Source of the DNA: Scandinavium hiltneri | GTDB taxonomy: Bacteria > Pseudomonadota > Gammaproteobacteria > Enterobacterales > Enterobacteriaceae | Assembly (NCBI RefSeq): GCF_024764835.1 | Contig: NZ_JALIGE010000074.1 | Location: forward strand, 372,001 to 436,000 | Direction: 5' to 3' | Length of the DNA stretch: 64,000 bases | Shown: positions 25,225 to 33,353 of the stretch, piece by piece | How positions within the stretch are numbered: the first letter of the stretch is position 1 | How the letters are laid out: each line of letters starts with the position of its first letter | Made by a program: the position numbers and the translations under genes | Notes under the pieces: generated by a model | The model's input: only the letters and a program-made list of their open reading frames with translations | What the model was told of the DNA's origin: nothing | The model's database searches: none

Positions 25225-26106
25225 ATGAATGGAAAAACTATTCTTTCAAATGTAAAAAACGAAACCACCTACAATATCCCGCTGGTTCTTGACGAAAATG
25301 TGATCTCCAGCGGGATTTCGCTTATCTCACTTTGGCATACGCTGGCGGATGAAAGTTATAAGGTAATATGGCCCAGGGATAAGAAAAAACCGCTGATCCC
25401 TAACTCGTGGGTCGCCATCTACACCCTTCAGGGCTGCGGAAAACTGCTGTTACGCGACGGCAGTGAAATAACGCTCAACGGTAATTGTATTATCTTCCTG
25501 AACCCGATGGACATTCAGTCTTATCACTGCGAGGGTTTACTCTGGGAACAATACTGGATGGAATTTATCCCTACAAGCGTGATGGAAATTCCGCTATTAC
25601 AAACCGGTATAATATATAACGGGGACGTGTTTAATCAGGAATTAGCCGAAGTGGCGTTCATGATCACCCAAAAATCACCGCTTAAAAACAATCTGGCAGT
25701 CGCATTTCTCACCAAAATAATATACCAGTGGATTTGTCTTATTTCAGAGAATGGAAAAAAAGATGCATTGCTTATTCAGATTGAGAAATTACTCTCGGTG
25801 CTGCATAGCGATCTGCAAAAAAACTGGAGCGTGAAGGAGATGGCGCAAAAGATGCAGTGCAGCGAGCAATATTTGCGGCGTTTGTTTTTACGCTATACCG
25901 GTAAAACGCCAAAAGAGTATTACCTCGATGCGCGGCTGGATCTGGCGCATTCATTGCTTAAACAACAGGGGCAGACGGTGGGAAAAGTGGCGGATATGCT
26001 TAATTTTTTCGATTCGTTTCACTTCAGCAAAGCGTTCAAACGCCGCTTCAACCTGACGCCTTCAACGGTTATGAAGGCGCAGGCTGAGCAGCATGGGGAT
26101 CAGTGA
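25225..26106 (+). CDS. yidL: YidL, AraC/XylS family regulator
   Basis: 293 residues: an N-terminal cupin-like sensing domain (GCGKLLLRDGSEITLNGNCIIFLNPMD) and two C-terminal helix-turn-helix units at about residues 190-285 (NWSVKEMAQKMQCSEQYLRRLF and VGKVADMLNFFDSFHFSKAFKRRF). It is divergent from yidK with an 80-bp gap and most likely activates the sulfatase operon; the inducer is unknown. The base composition is visibly more AT-rich than neighbours, common for such regulators. It overlaps the glvG stop by 7 bp, convergently. Confidence 0.9.
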   Translation: MNGKTILSNVKNETTYNIPLVLDENVISSGISLISLWHTLADESYKVIWPRDKKKPLIPNSWVAIYTLQGCGKLLLRDGSEITLNGNCIIFLNPMDIQSYHCEGLLWEQYWMEFIPTSVMEIPLLQTGIIYNGDVFNQELAEVAFMITQKSPLKNNLAVAFLTKIIYQWICLISENGKKDALLIQIEKLLSVLHSDLQKNWSVKEMAQKMQCSEQYLRRLFLRYTGKTPKEYYLDARLDLAHSLLKQQGQTVGKVADMLNFFDSFHFSKAFKRRFNLTPSTVMKAQAEQHGDQ

Positions 26107-27422
26107 AGTTCTGGCCAGTACGCCTTATTGGCTTCAATCAGATCGTCGAGAATCGCCTTCGCGACGGACGCGCCTGGCACCGTTTTAGACAACGTGATGG
26201 CCTGCCACAGTTTCCGGTACGAGCGCTGCTCCCAGGCATCGACCACCAGTTTTTCCACCGCCACCTGCTGGCTCATTAGTCCTTTCTGGAAATTCGGGAT
26301 GTCGCCGACCGTCAGCGGTTGCGGCCCGCTTTTGCCGACCAGGCACGGAATTTCCACCATCGCATCGGCGTCAAAGTTATGAATAGCGCCATTGTTCGGC
26401 ACAATAAGCAACATCCTCTCCTGGGTGTTAAAGGCGATAGCTGCCGCTAAATCAACGATATACGACGCGTGTTCGTCGATTTCTAACTCACCCGCAGACG
26501 CGTTACCCGCTTCGATAATTGCCCGACAGGCACCAAACACATGCTTCTCACGGTGATCCATCACTTCATTCGCGCGGGTCCGCGCCGGGTTTGAATGCTC
26601 AACGACGTAATCCGGGAACAGGTAATATTTCAGATAGGTATTCGGCATAGTATCCGGGTCCAGCGCCTGGACATCCTTCGCTTTGGCGAACGTATCATTC
26701 CAGCTCGCTTCGGTATGCGGATCGTTAGAAGGCGGCACATAGCCGTATTTCGCCACATGTTCGCGCAATTTCGGCATTAAATCATTGCCTTCCAGATCTT
26801 CTATCGACGTCCACCAGCCGAAGTGGTTCAGCCCGTAATAACGCACGCGCATTTGTTTTCTGTCCTTCAGGCCCACGATTTGCGCCATGCGCCCTTCGAT
26901 GCCAATCGGCATGTCACAAATATTGAGGATTTTGGCGTTCGGACGCAGTCGACGCGTCGCTTCGGCCACAATCGCCGCCGGGTTCGAATAGTTAAGCATC
27001 CAGGCGTTCGGTGAATACTGTTCCATGTAATCGACCAGTTCCAGCACGCCACCGATGGAGCGCATGCCATAGGCAATCCCGCCCGGACCACAGGTTTCCT
27101 GGCCGAGCACGCCGTGGCGCAGTGGAATTTTCTCGTCCTGCTCACGCATCGGATATTTGCCAACGCGAATATGCGCCATCACAAAATCCACATCGGTAAA
27201 GGCCGTTTTCGGGTCCGTGGTATAGCTAAATTCAATCTCCGGTGCCTGCTCTTTGAGGATGGTTTTACAGGCTTCGGCAATCACCTCCTGACGAGCGCCA
27301 TCGTTATCGTAGAACTTCAGCGCGCGCAGCGGGAAGCGGTCTTTATTTTGCAGCAACATCAATACGATACCTGGCGTAAAAGTACTGCCGCCACCGGCGA
27401 TAACTACAGAGAATTTTTTCAT
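26100..27422 (-). CDS. glvG: 6-phospho-alpha-glucosidase (GH4)
   Basis: 440 residues. GH4 enzyme with the N-terminal NAD-binding motif VVIAGGGSTFTPGIVLML, metal- and substrate-site CDMPIG (metal-binding Cys) and GLNHFGWW (metal-binding His). It hydrolyses maltose-6-phosphate and related phosphorylated alpha-glucosides using NAD+ and Mn2+. It overlaps the PTS gene upstream by 4 bp. In E. coli K-12 the glv locus is cryptic with a broken glvG; here the frame is complete. Confidence 0.92.
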   Translation of the reverse strand: MKKFSVVIAGGGSTFTPGIVLMLLQNKDRFPLRALKFYDNDGARQEVIAEACKTILKEQAPEIEFSYTTDPKTAFTDVDFVMAHIRVGKYPMREQDEKIPLRHGVLGQETCGPGGIAYGMRSIGGVLELVDYMEQYSPNAWMLNYSNPAAIVAEATRRLRPNAKILNICDMPIGIEGRMAQIVGLKDRKQMRVRYYGLNHFGWWTSIEDLEGNDLMPKLREHVAKYGYVPPSNDPHTEASWNDTFAKAKDVQALDPDTMPNTYLKYYLFPDYVVEHSNPARTRANEVMDHREKHVFGACRAIIEAGNASAGELEIDEHASYIVDLAAAIAFNTQERMLLIVPNNGAIHNFDADAMVEIPCLVGKSGPQPLTVGDIPNFQKGLMSQQVAVEKLVVDAWEQRSYRKLWQAITLSKTVPGASVAKAILDDLIEANKAYWPELH

Positions 27423-29035
27423 GATACAGCCTCCGTCATGGGGATTTGTTCGTTGGATAATGGGGTTCTCATTAGGGTTTCAAGCTGGTCGCGCACCTGC
27501 GGGACGTGCAGCCCGACAATCACCTGAATACCGTTGCCGCGACGCACCACGCCGTGGGCGCCAAGAGCTTTGAAGACGTCATCGCTTTGGGTGTTGTTCA
27601 TGTCGACTAACGCGATGCGCAATCTGGTCGCGCAGTTATTGATGCTTTCAATATTTGCCGCTCCGCCGAGTGCCTGAAGAATGCCTGCTGCCTGGCCAAA
27701 GGCCGGAGCTGGTGTCGCGGTGGTTTTACCGCGTGCGGCCTTGTAATCGGCTTTGCTGTAGAGCTTAATTTCGCTCTCTTCGCGGCCCGGCGTTTTCAGG
27801 TTGAAATGGAGAATAAGGAAGCGGAAGACGACGAAATAAATGCCGGTGAAGCACACGCCGATGCCGATTTGCGTCAGCACCATTGAGGCATGGTTGTGGA
27901 ACATAGGGATCCAGTTTTGCGGCAGGAACTGGTCCAGCAGACCGCCGCCCATGTTGCCGACCACGCCGCACATGTACATCACGGTAGCCATGGTGGCCGC
28001 CAGCACAGCATGCACCGCAAACAACAGTGGGGAGATAAACAGGAAGGTGAATTCCAGTGGTTCGGTGATCCCGACCAGCATCGCCGTCAGGGTGGCAGGG
28101 ATGAGTAATCCGGCCACTTTCACCCGGTTTTCAGGCGAGGCGGTGTAATACAGCGCCAGGGCGATACCCACCGATCCGAAGACTTTTGAGTTGCCGTGCA
28201 GGGCAAATCCGCCCTGCGGGAACAGCGTTTTCAGCGGCTCGGTGCTTTGGCTGAATTCCTGCAAATGCTGCGCCCAGTACATTTGAATGCCGCCTTCCAC
28301 CGCCGCCGGACCAAAAATGAACGGACCGTAGACGAAATGATGTAGCCCGGTTGGGATCAGAATGCGTTCAAGGAAGGTGTAAATCCATACGCCCAACGCG
28401 CCCGCAGTTCGTAAAAAGGCCTGCAATGATTCAATGCCCATTTGCACTTTTGGCCAGCCGAGCAGGGTCAGCCAGGCGCACGGGATCATCACCAGGAAGG
28501 CCACAATCACCACGAATGATGTTCCCTGGAATATCCCGAGGAACACTGGCAGCGGTTTGTCGAAGTAACGATTGTGCAGCGCAGTCACGATGCCGGAGAT
28601 GGCTATCGCGCCGATGATGCTGGTATCCAGGGTTTTTATCCCGGCCATCATCGTCAGGCCGCTGCCAGGAAGGGGGTCGACAGAAAAATTGACGCCGAAA
28701 AAGTGGCCCCAGGTCATCCCCATGGCGTTAATCAGGTAGTTCCAGGTCAGGAAGCTCACCAGGACAGCCAGACACGCCCGGCCCTGAGCCTGTTTAGCCA
28801 GGCCAATCGGAAGTCCAACGGCGAAGATAAGCGGCATATTGCGGAACACGGTCCAGCCGCCTTCCTCAATGATATGAACGATTTGCGCAAATAAACTGTC
28901 AGGAGCGGTCAGCGCGGGGCCCACGAACAGCGGGTTGCTGAGCATGATGGCAATTCCCACCACGATCCCCGCGAAGGGAAACAGTAACACCGGGGTAAAC
29001 ATGGCACCGCCAAAGCGTTGTATTTGACTGAGCAT
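27419..29035 (-). CDS. glvC: Alpha-glucoside PTS transporter, fused EIICB
   Basis: 538 residues starting MLSQIQRFGGAMF; the 43 codons upstream in frame are not in the orthologue. The EIIC membrane domain (about residues 1-400; FRNMPLIFAVGLPIGLA, GITEPLEFTFLF) is joined to a EIIB domain with the phosphorylated Cys in INNCATRLRIAL. It imports and phosphorylates an alpha-glucoside such as maltose, needing a EIIA-Glc from elsewhere. In E. coli K-12 the C and B parts are split genes (glvC, glvB); here they are one protein. First gene of the operon, divergent from yidP. Confidence 0.93.
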   Translation of the reverse strand: MLSQIQRFGGAMFTPVLLFPFAGIVVGIAIMLSNPLFVGPALTAPDSLFAQIVHIIEEGGWTVFRNMPLIFAVGLPIGLAKQAQGRACLAVLVSFLTWNYLINAMGMTWGHFFGVNFSVDPLPGSGLTMMAGIKTLDTSIIGAIAISGIVTALHNRYFDKPLPVFLGIFQGTSFVVIVAFLVMIPCAWLTLLGWPKVQMGIESLQAFLRTAGALGVWIYTFLERILIPTGLHHFVYGPFIFGPAAVEGGIQMYWAQHLQEFSQSTEPLKTLFPQGGFALHGNSKVFGSVGIALALYYTASPENRVKVAGLLIPATLTAMLVGITEPLEFTFLFISPLLFAVHAVLAATMATVMYMCGVVGNMGGGLLDQFLPQNWIPMFHNHASMVLTQIGIGVCFTGIYFVVFRFLILHFNLKTPGREESEIKLYSKADYKAARGKTTATPAPAFGQAAGILQALGGAANIESINNCATRLRIALVDMNNTQSDDVFKALGAHGVVRRGNGIQVIVGLHVPQVRDQLETLMRTPLSNEQIPMTEAVS

Positions 29036-29259
29036 TTTTACATCCTCATAGAACAACCAGTAGGGTAAGTGGCCTTTTTTGAAGGGCTTGTTGGCCTGCT
29101 TCGAGAATAGGTAGCGGCGTGCCGGACGACATGAAGTGCCGCTGCATTCCGTGATCGCATTCATGGTTTTATTTCACCTATTCAGGTCTACTTCTTGAGT
29201 TAAATATGGACATCTCTGAGTCAAATGCTCCCAGTGAATCGCGCTAAAGAGGACTATCA

Positions 29260-29994
29260 GTGATCTACAAATCCATTGCTGAACGGCTGCGCCTGCGGCT
29301 GAATTCTGCTGATTTCAGTGTTGGCAGCCCGCTTCCGGGCGAGAAAAAACTCGCGCTAGAATTTGGCGTGGCGCGAATGACGGTGAGAAAAGCGATTGAT
29401 CTACTGATTAACTGGGGGCTGGTGGAGCGCCGTCATGGCAGCGGCACTTTCGTGACGCGTAAGGACGTTTATCATGAAACGACCAATCTGACCGGGCTGG
29501 TGGAAGTGTTGCGTCAACAGGGAAAAGAGGTCCGAAGCGAGGTGCTCATTTTTGAAGTGATGCCCGCTCCGCCCGCTATCGCCAGCCAGCTGCGCATTCA
29601 GATTAACGAGCGCATCTATTTTTCACGCCGCGTGCGCTACGTCGACGGTAAACCGCTGATGCTGGAAGACAGTTATATGCCGGTGAAACTGTTCCGTAAT
29701 CTGTCGCTTATTCATCTGGAAGGATCGAAGTTTGATTACATCGAGAATGAGTGCGGGATAACCATCACCGGAAACTATGAAAGCCTGTCGCCGGTGCTGG
29801 CGGATAAGCAGCTGGCACAGCAGATGAACGTTGCGGAGCAAACGCCGCTGCTGCGCATTACATCACTTTCTTACAGTGATAGCGGCGAGTATCTTAATTA
29901 TTCCGTTATGTTCAGAAATACCAGCGAATACCAGGTGGATTACCATCTGCGGCGCATCCACCTGGAAAGTCCGTTAACCCATGCCCCAGAATAG
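29260..29994 (+). CDS. yidP: YidP, GntR/HutC family regulator of the glv genes
   Basis: 244 residues: GntR winged helix (LPGEKKLALEFGVARMTVRKAIDLLINWGLVERRHGSGTFV, about residues 28-70) and a UTRA ligand-binding domain (about 90-235). GTG start, as the orthologous protein begins at the same MIYKSIAERL; GAGGA lies nine bases before. Divergent from the glv PTS operon, so it is probably its sugar-phosphate-responsive repressor. Its 3' end overlaps the end of yidE by 21 bp. Confidence 0.93.
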   Translation: MIYKSIAERLRLRLNSADFSVGSPLPGEKKLALEFGVARMTVRKAIDLLINWGLVERRHGSGTFVTRKDVYHETTNLTGLVEVLRQQGKEVRSEVLIFEVMPAPPAIASQLRIQINERIYFSRRVRYVDGKPLMLEDSYMPVKLFRNLSLIHLEGSKFDYIENECGITITGNYESLSPVLADKQLAQQMNVAEQTPLLRITSLSYSDSGEYLNYSVMFRNTSEYQVDYHLRRIHLESPLTHAPE

Positions 29995-31635
29995 TACCGC
30001 CAGCAGTTGCGGGGTGATGATGCGCAGGAACATCACCAGCGGATACACCGTGGCGTATGACAGCGCCGCCGCACCGCTGGTGGCATGCAGATTGTTGGCG
30101 AAGGCCAGCGCCGGGGGGTCGGTCATCGACCCGGCGAGCATCCCACACAGCGTCAGGTAGTTCATCTTAGCGAGCAGCCGCGCCAGAATGCCGACCGTCA
30201 GCAGCGGTACACCGGTGATGACGATGCCATAGGCAATCCAGCTCAGACCGTCTCCTTCGGTGAGCGTACGCACAAAATCACCACCGGATTTCAGCCCCAC
30301 CACCGCCAGAAACAGCACAATGCCGAGTTCACGCAGTGCGAGGTTAGCGCTCGGTGGCATAAACCAGTACAGCTTGCCGATGCTGCCGATACGCCCGAGG
30401 ATCAGCGCCATAATCAGCGGCCCGCCCGCCAGACCAAGCTTCAACGCCACCGGAAACCCTGGAATAAACAGCGGTACGGACCCGAGCAGTACCCCAAGCC
30501 CGATGCCAATAAATACCGGCAGCATTTGCACCTGCTGCAATTTTTGCTGAGCATTACCGACTTCGGCCGCCACTGCGTCAATCGACGCCGGACGCCCGAC
30601 CAGATTGAGAATATCGCCAAACTGCAGGCTGGCATTACTGCTGGCGACCAGCTCGACGCCCGCACGATTAAGTCGGGAAATCACGACGTCATAACGCTGT
30701 TTAAAGTGAAGATCGCGGATTTTCTTGCCCAGAACCTTCTCGTTGGTGACGACCACGCGCTCCACTTTGAGGTCTGTTCCGCGCGTTGAAAGCGAGGTTT
30801 CCACTTCTTTACCGATCACCAGCTGCGCGTTGTGCAAATCCGCAGGCTGGCCCACCAGATGCAGTAAATCGCCGACCTGAATCAAGGTGCCCGGCGCCGG
30901 CACCATTAGCATCTCGTCGCGCTTGAGCCGCGAACAGATAATGTTGTCGCTGTTGAGCACTGGCACATCCTGAATCGCCAGCGCGTTGAGATTTGGGTTT
31001 TCGACGCGGATATTTATGGTGTGCAGATTCGCGTGACCGTTGCCGACGCTGGAATCAAACTGCTGCGCTTCCTTTTCGACGTTGACCCGAAAGAACAGGC
31101 GAACCAGCCACATGGTCAGCAGAATGCCGCAAATCCCAAACGGATAGGCCATCGCGTAGCTCATTCCCATCTGATCGACGACGTCGAACGGCACGCCGAG
31201 ATCGCGCAAAATCTGCTGTCCGGCCCCCAGCGCAGGCGTATTGGTGACGGCCCCGGAAAAAATACCGAGCATCACCGGCAGCGGAATGGCGAACAGTTTG
31301 TGGAGTAAAGCCGTCACCACGCCGCCAATCAGCACAATGAGAATAGCGAAGAGATTAAGACGCAGGCCGGAAACCCTTAGCGAGGCGAAAAAACCCGGAC
31401 CGACCTGGATACCGATGGTGTAGACGAACAGGATCAGGCCAAATTCCTGAATGAAGTGCAGCATTGGGCTGCTGAGCGTGACACCGGCCTGCTCGACAAA
31501 ATGGCCAACGATAATGCCGCCGAACAGCACTCCGCCGATACCAAACCCAACGCCGCGAATTTTGATATTGCCTATCCACAGCCCTATAACCGCCACCAGC
31601 GCCAACACGCTGACGGTCAATGCTATCTCACTCAT
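29974..31635 (-). CDS. yidE: YidE, AAE-family transporter-like protein with RCK domains
   Basis: 553 residues, the same as E. coli. Two membrane halves of the aspartate:alanine exchanger type (GGVLFGGIIVGHFVEQAG, FSGAVTNTPALGAGQQIL and, near the end, GMLAGSMTDPPALAFANNL) flank two cytoplasmic TrkA-C/RCK-like domains at about residues 190-370 (DLLHLVGQPADLHNAQLVIG, GDILNLVGRPASIDAVA). The substrate is not known. The start is MSEIALTV; the upstream in-frame extension is not coding in relatives. Confidence 0.93.
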   Translation of the reverse strand: MSEIALTVSVLALVAVIGLWIGNIKIRGVGFGIGGVLFGGIIVGHFVEQAGVTLSSPMLHFIQEFGLILFVYTIGIQVGPGFFASLRVSGLRLNLFAILIVLIGGVVTALLHKLFAIPLPVMLGIFSGAVTNTPALGAGQQILRDLGVPFDVVDQMGMSYAMAYPFGICGILLTMWLVRLFFRVNVEKEAQQFDSSVGNGHANLHTINIRVENPNLNALAIQDVPVLNSDNIICSRLKRDEMLMVPAPGTLIQVGDLLHLVGQPADLHNAQLVIGKEVETSLSTRGTDLKVERVVVTNEKVLGKKIRDLHFKQRYDVVISRLNRAGVELVASSNASLQFGDILNLVGRPASIDAVAAEVGNAQQKLQQVQMLPVFIGIGLGVLLGSVPLFIPGFPVALKLGLAGGPLIMALILGRIGSIGKLYWFMPPSANLALRELGIVLFLAVVGLKSGGDFVRTLTEGDGLSWIAYGIVITGVPLLTVGILARLLAKMNYLTLCGMLAGSMTDPPALAFANNLHATSGAAALSYATVYPLVMFLRIITPQLLAVLFWGMG

Positions 31636-31713
31636 CGTATTTTCCCTGTGAATAACATTATTAACTGAAGGGATTCTTACAGAAATCGCGAGGGCTGTAT
31701 GGATCGTGGCGCA

Positions 31714-31739
31714 CAAAAAAGCCCCGACTGACGGGGCTT
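31714..31739 (-). terminator. ibpB terminator
   Basis: On the minus strand, AAGCCCCGTCAGTCGGGGCTTTTTT: a strong hairpin with T6 directly after ibpB. Confidence 0.85.
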
Positions 31740-31755
31740 CGGTGGCAATGAACGA

Positions 31756-32184
31756 TTAGCTGTTTAAGGCCGGGCGTTCGCTGATAGCGATTCGCTGCGG
31801 GGCGACTTCTTCCGGCACGTTGCGGGTCAAATCTATATGCAGCAGACCGTTGGTGAAGGTCGCGCCAGTGACTTCCATATGTTCCGCCAGCGTGAAGCTC
31901 AGATTGAACGCTTGCGTCACCAGACCCTGATGCAGGTATGAAGGCTCTTTTTCAGGTTTTGTCGGCATGCCTTTCACCGTCAGGCGTGTGCCCTCAAGCT
32001 GCACATCTAATTCGTCCTGACGGAACCCGGCCAGCGCCAGTGTAATGCGATAGTGGTTATCGTCGCTCTTTTCAATGTTATATGGCGGGAAGCCCTGGGC
32101 TTCACCGGTATTGAGCATCGCATTGGCCAGTTTATCGAAGCCAATCCACTGACGAAGCATTGGGGTTAAATCGTAATTACGCAT
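31756..32184 (-). CDS. ibpB: Small heat-shock protein IbpB
   Basis: 142 residues of the alpha-crystallin/Hsp20 family. MRNYDLTPMLRQWIGFDKLAN N-terminus, a core beta-sandwich with YRITLALAGFRQDELDVQL and LVTQAFNLSFTLAEHMEVTGATFTNGLLHIDL, then the conserved I-x-I-like tail QRIAIS. With IbpA it coats aggregating proteins and hands them to DnaK/ClpB. Second gene of the ibpAB operon, with its own structured leader. Confidence 0.97.
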   Translation of the reverse strand: MRNYDLTPMLRQWIGFDKLANAMLNTGEAQGFPPYNIEKSDDNHYRITLALAGFRQDELDVQLEGTRLTVKGMPTKPEKEPSYLHQGLVTQAFNLSFTLAEHMEVTGATFTNGLLHIDLTRNVPEEVAPQRIAISERPALNS

Positions 32185-32295
32185 GGTATTTCTCCTTCTA
32201 AGAAGCGAGTGAGTGCCTGCAAGTTCTGGACTCGCAGTTGCTCCCTTACGGCAAGCATGGGTTTATTGTTGGGCGGCGTATCCCGCCCGTCGGAA
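32185..32295 (-). promoter_or_regulatory. ibpB leader with likely RNA thermometer
   Basis: The 111-base ibpA-ibpB spacer is GC-rich and foldable (GACGGGCGGGATACGCCGCCC at its start). Close to the start codon, UCGCUUCUUAGAAGGAG lets UUCU pair with the AGGAG ribosome site through a short stem. This is ROSE-like in form. A second thermometer in ibpB is described in E. coli. Confidence 0.55.
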
Positions 32296-32709
32296 TTAAT
32301 TAATTTCGATGCGGCGTGGTTTATTAGCTTCTGGCACCACGCGTTCCAAATCGATATACAGCAGGCCATTCACCAGGTTCGCACCTTTTACGTGAATATT
32401 TTCTGCCAGCTGGAATTTGCGCTCGAAGTTTCGTTCGGCGATGCCCTGATACAGATAAGAACGTTCTTTTTGTTCGTCAGGGTGAGAGCCTTTCACCACC
32501 AGCAGATTGTCCTGAGCGGTAATATCCAGCTCACTTTCTGCAAAACCTGCGACGGCAATGGCGATGCGATAATGGTTTTCGTCCACTAATTCAACGTTAT
32601 ACGGAGGATATCCGCCGTTGCTCTGGCTCTGGTTGTTTTCGAGCAGATTAAAAAGACGGTCAAAACCAATCGCGGAACGATACAGCGGGGAAAGATCGAA
32701 GTTACGCAT
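32296..32709 (-). CDS. ibpA: Small heat-shock protein IbpA
   Basis: 137 residues, E. coli length. MRNFDLSPLYRSAIGFDRLFN, alpha-crystallin core (NHYRIAIAVAGFAESELDITAQDN, RNFERKFQLAENIHVKGANLVNGLLYIDL) and terminal PRRIEIN. It binds unfolding proteins during heat stress and, with IbpB, makes mixed assemblies. Driven by a sigma-32-type promoter and preceded by a thermosensor leader. Confidence 0.97.
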   Translation of the reverse strand: MRNFDLSPLYRSAIGFDRLFNLLENNQSQSNGGYPPYNVELVDENHYRIAIAVAGFAESELDITAQDNLLVVKGSHPDEQKERSYLYQGIAERNFERKFQLAENIHVKGANLVNGLLYIDLERVVPEANKPRRIEIN

Positions 32710-32810
32710 AATAAAAAAGCTCCTGAAATCAGCGAGAATTTACAGACCTTCCACAATGGACAGGTCACGCGCCCCGAACACCCCTCAGGCATGTTCGTTA
32801 TCGGGTCACA
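32710..32810 (-). promoter_or_regulatory. ibpA ROSE-type RNA thermometer
   Basis: A leader of about 100 bases. Near the start codon, UCUCGCUGAUUUCAGGAGC places the ROSE-type UCGCU opposite the AGGAG ribosome site, and upstream hairpins can form (CCUGAGGGGUGUUCGGGG; GACCUGUCCAUUGUGGAAGGUC). At heat-shock temperature the last hairpin would melt and expose the site. Confidence 0.75.
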
Positions 32811-32814
32811 TTCT

Positions 32815-32844
32815 TAAAATGGGATCCTTTGAACGTTTATCAAG
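32815..32844 (-). promoter_or_regulatory. Sigma-32 heat-shock promoter of ibpAB
   Basis: Minus strand: CTTGATA (32838-32844), 14-base gap, CCCATTT (32817-32823). Close to the sigma-32 consensus CTTGAAA-N11-16-CCCATNT. Confidence 0.75.
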
Positions 32845-33019
32845 GCTAACGGTCTTACTTTTTTTGCACTTTCGGCTGTAAGGCTTAGACTGGAGTACAG
32901 CTTTGGAAAGGAAAATGAGACAAGCGCCACAGAGCGCCGTTTCCGGACTATTTATTTTATCAGCGGGCCGTTATAACCCGATAGAGAGGCACTCCGCGTG
33001 CCGACAATGATGATATCGC

Positions 33020-33352
33020 ATGATGAAAAAGTTAATTTTGATACCTGTTTTTTACTCAGGGGTGATGGTTCTGGCAGGGTGCTCCAGCGTGATGTCTCAC
33101 ACTGGTGGCAAAGAAGGGACGTATCCTGGAACGCGTGCCAGTGCGGAGATGCTTAGCGATGAAACGACAGGCTGGGGAACCAAATCGCTGGTCGCTCTGG
33201 ATATGCCGTTTACCGCCGTTGCCGATACGCTGCTGATACCGTGGGACTTGTTCCGCAAAGATAACGCTGTCCGATCTCGGGTTGAAAAGAGCGAACAACA
33301 AACGCAGGCGATGAACTCCGTTATCCCGCCTGCGGCGATGCCCGCTCCGTAA
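33020..33352 (+). CDS. yidQ: YidQ, DUF1375 lipoprotein
   Basis: 110 residues: lipoprotein signal ending VLAG-C21, then SSVMSHTGGKEGTYPGTRAS and WGTKSLVALDMPFTAVADTLLIPWDLFR, the DUF1375/YceK-type domain. Ser at +2 predicts the outer membrane. Function is unknown. Tandem ATGs with only a weak ribosome site, so the exact start (33020 or 33023) is open. It ends 1 bp before the convergent yidR stop. Confidence 0.9.
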   Translation: MMKKLILIPVFYSGVMVLAGCSSVMSHTGGKEGTYPGTRASAEMLSDETTGWGTKSLVALDMPFTAVADTLLIPWDLFRKDNAVRSRVEKSEQQTQAMNSVIPPAAMPAP

Positions 33353-33353
33353 T

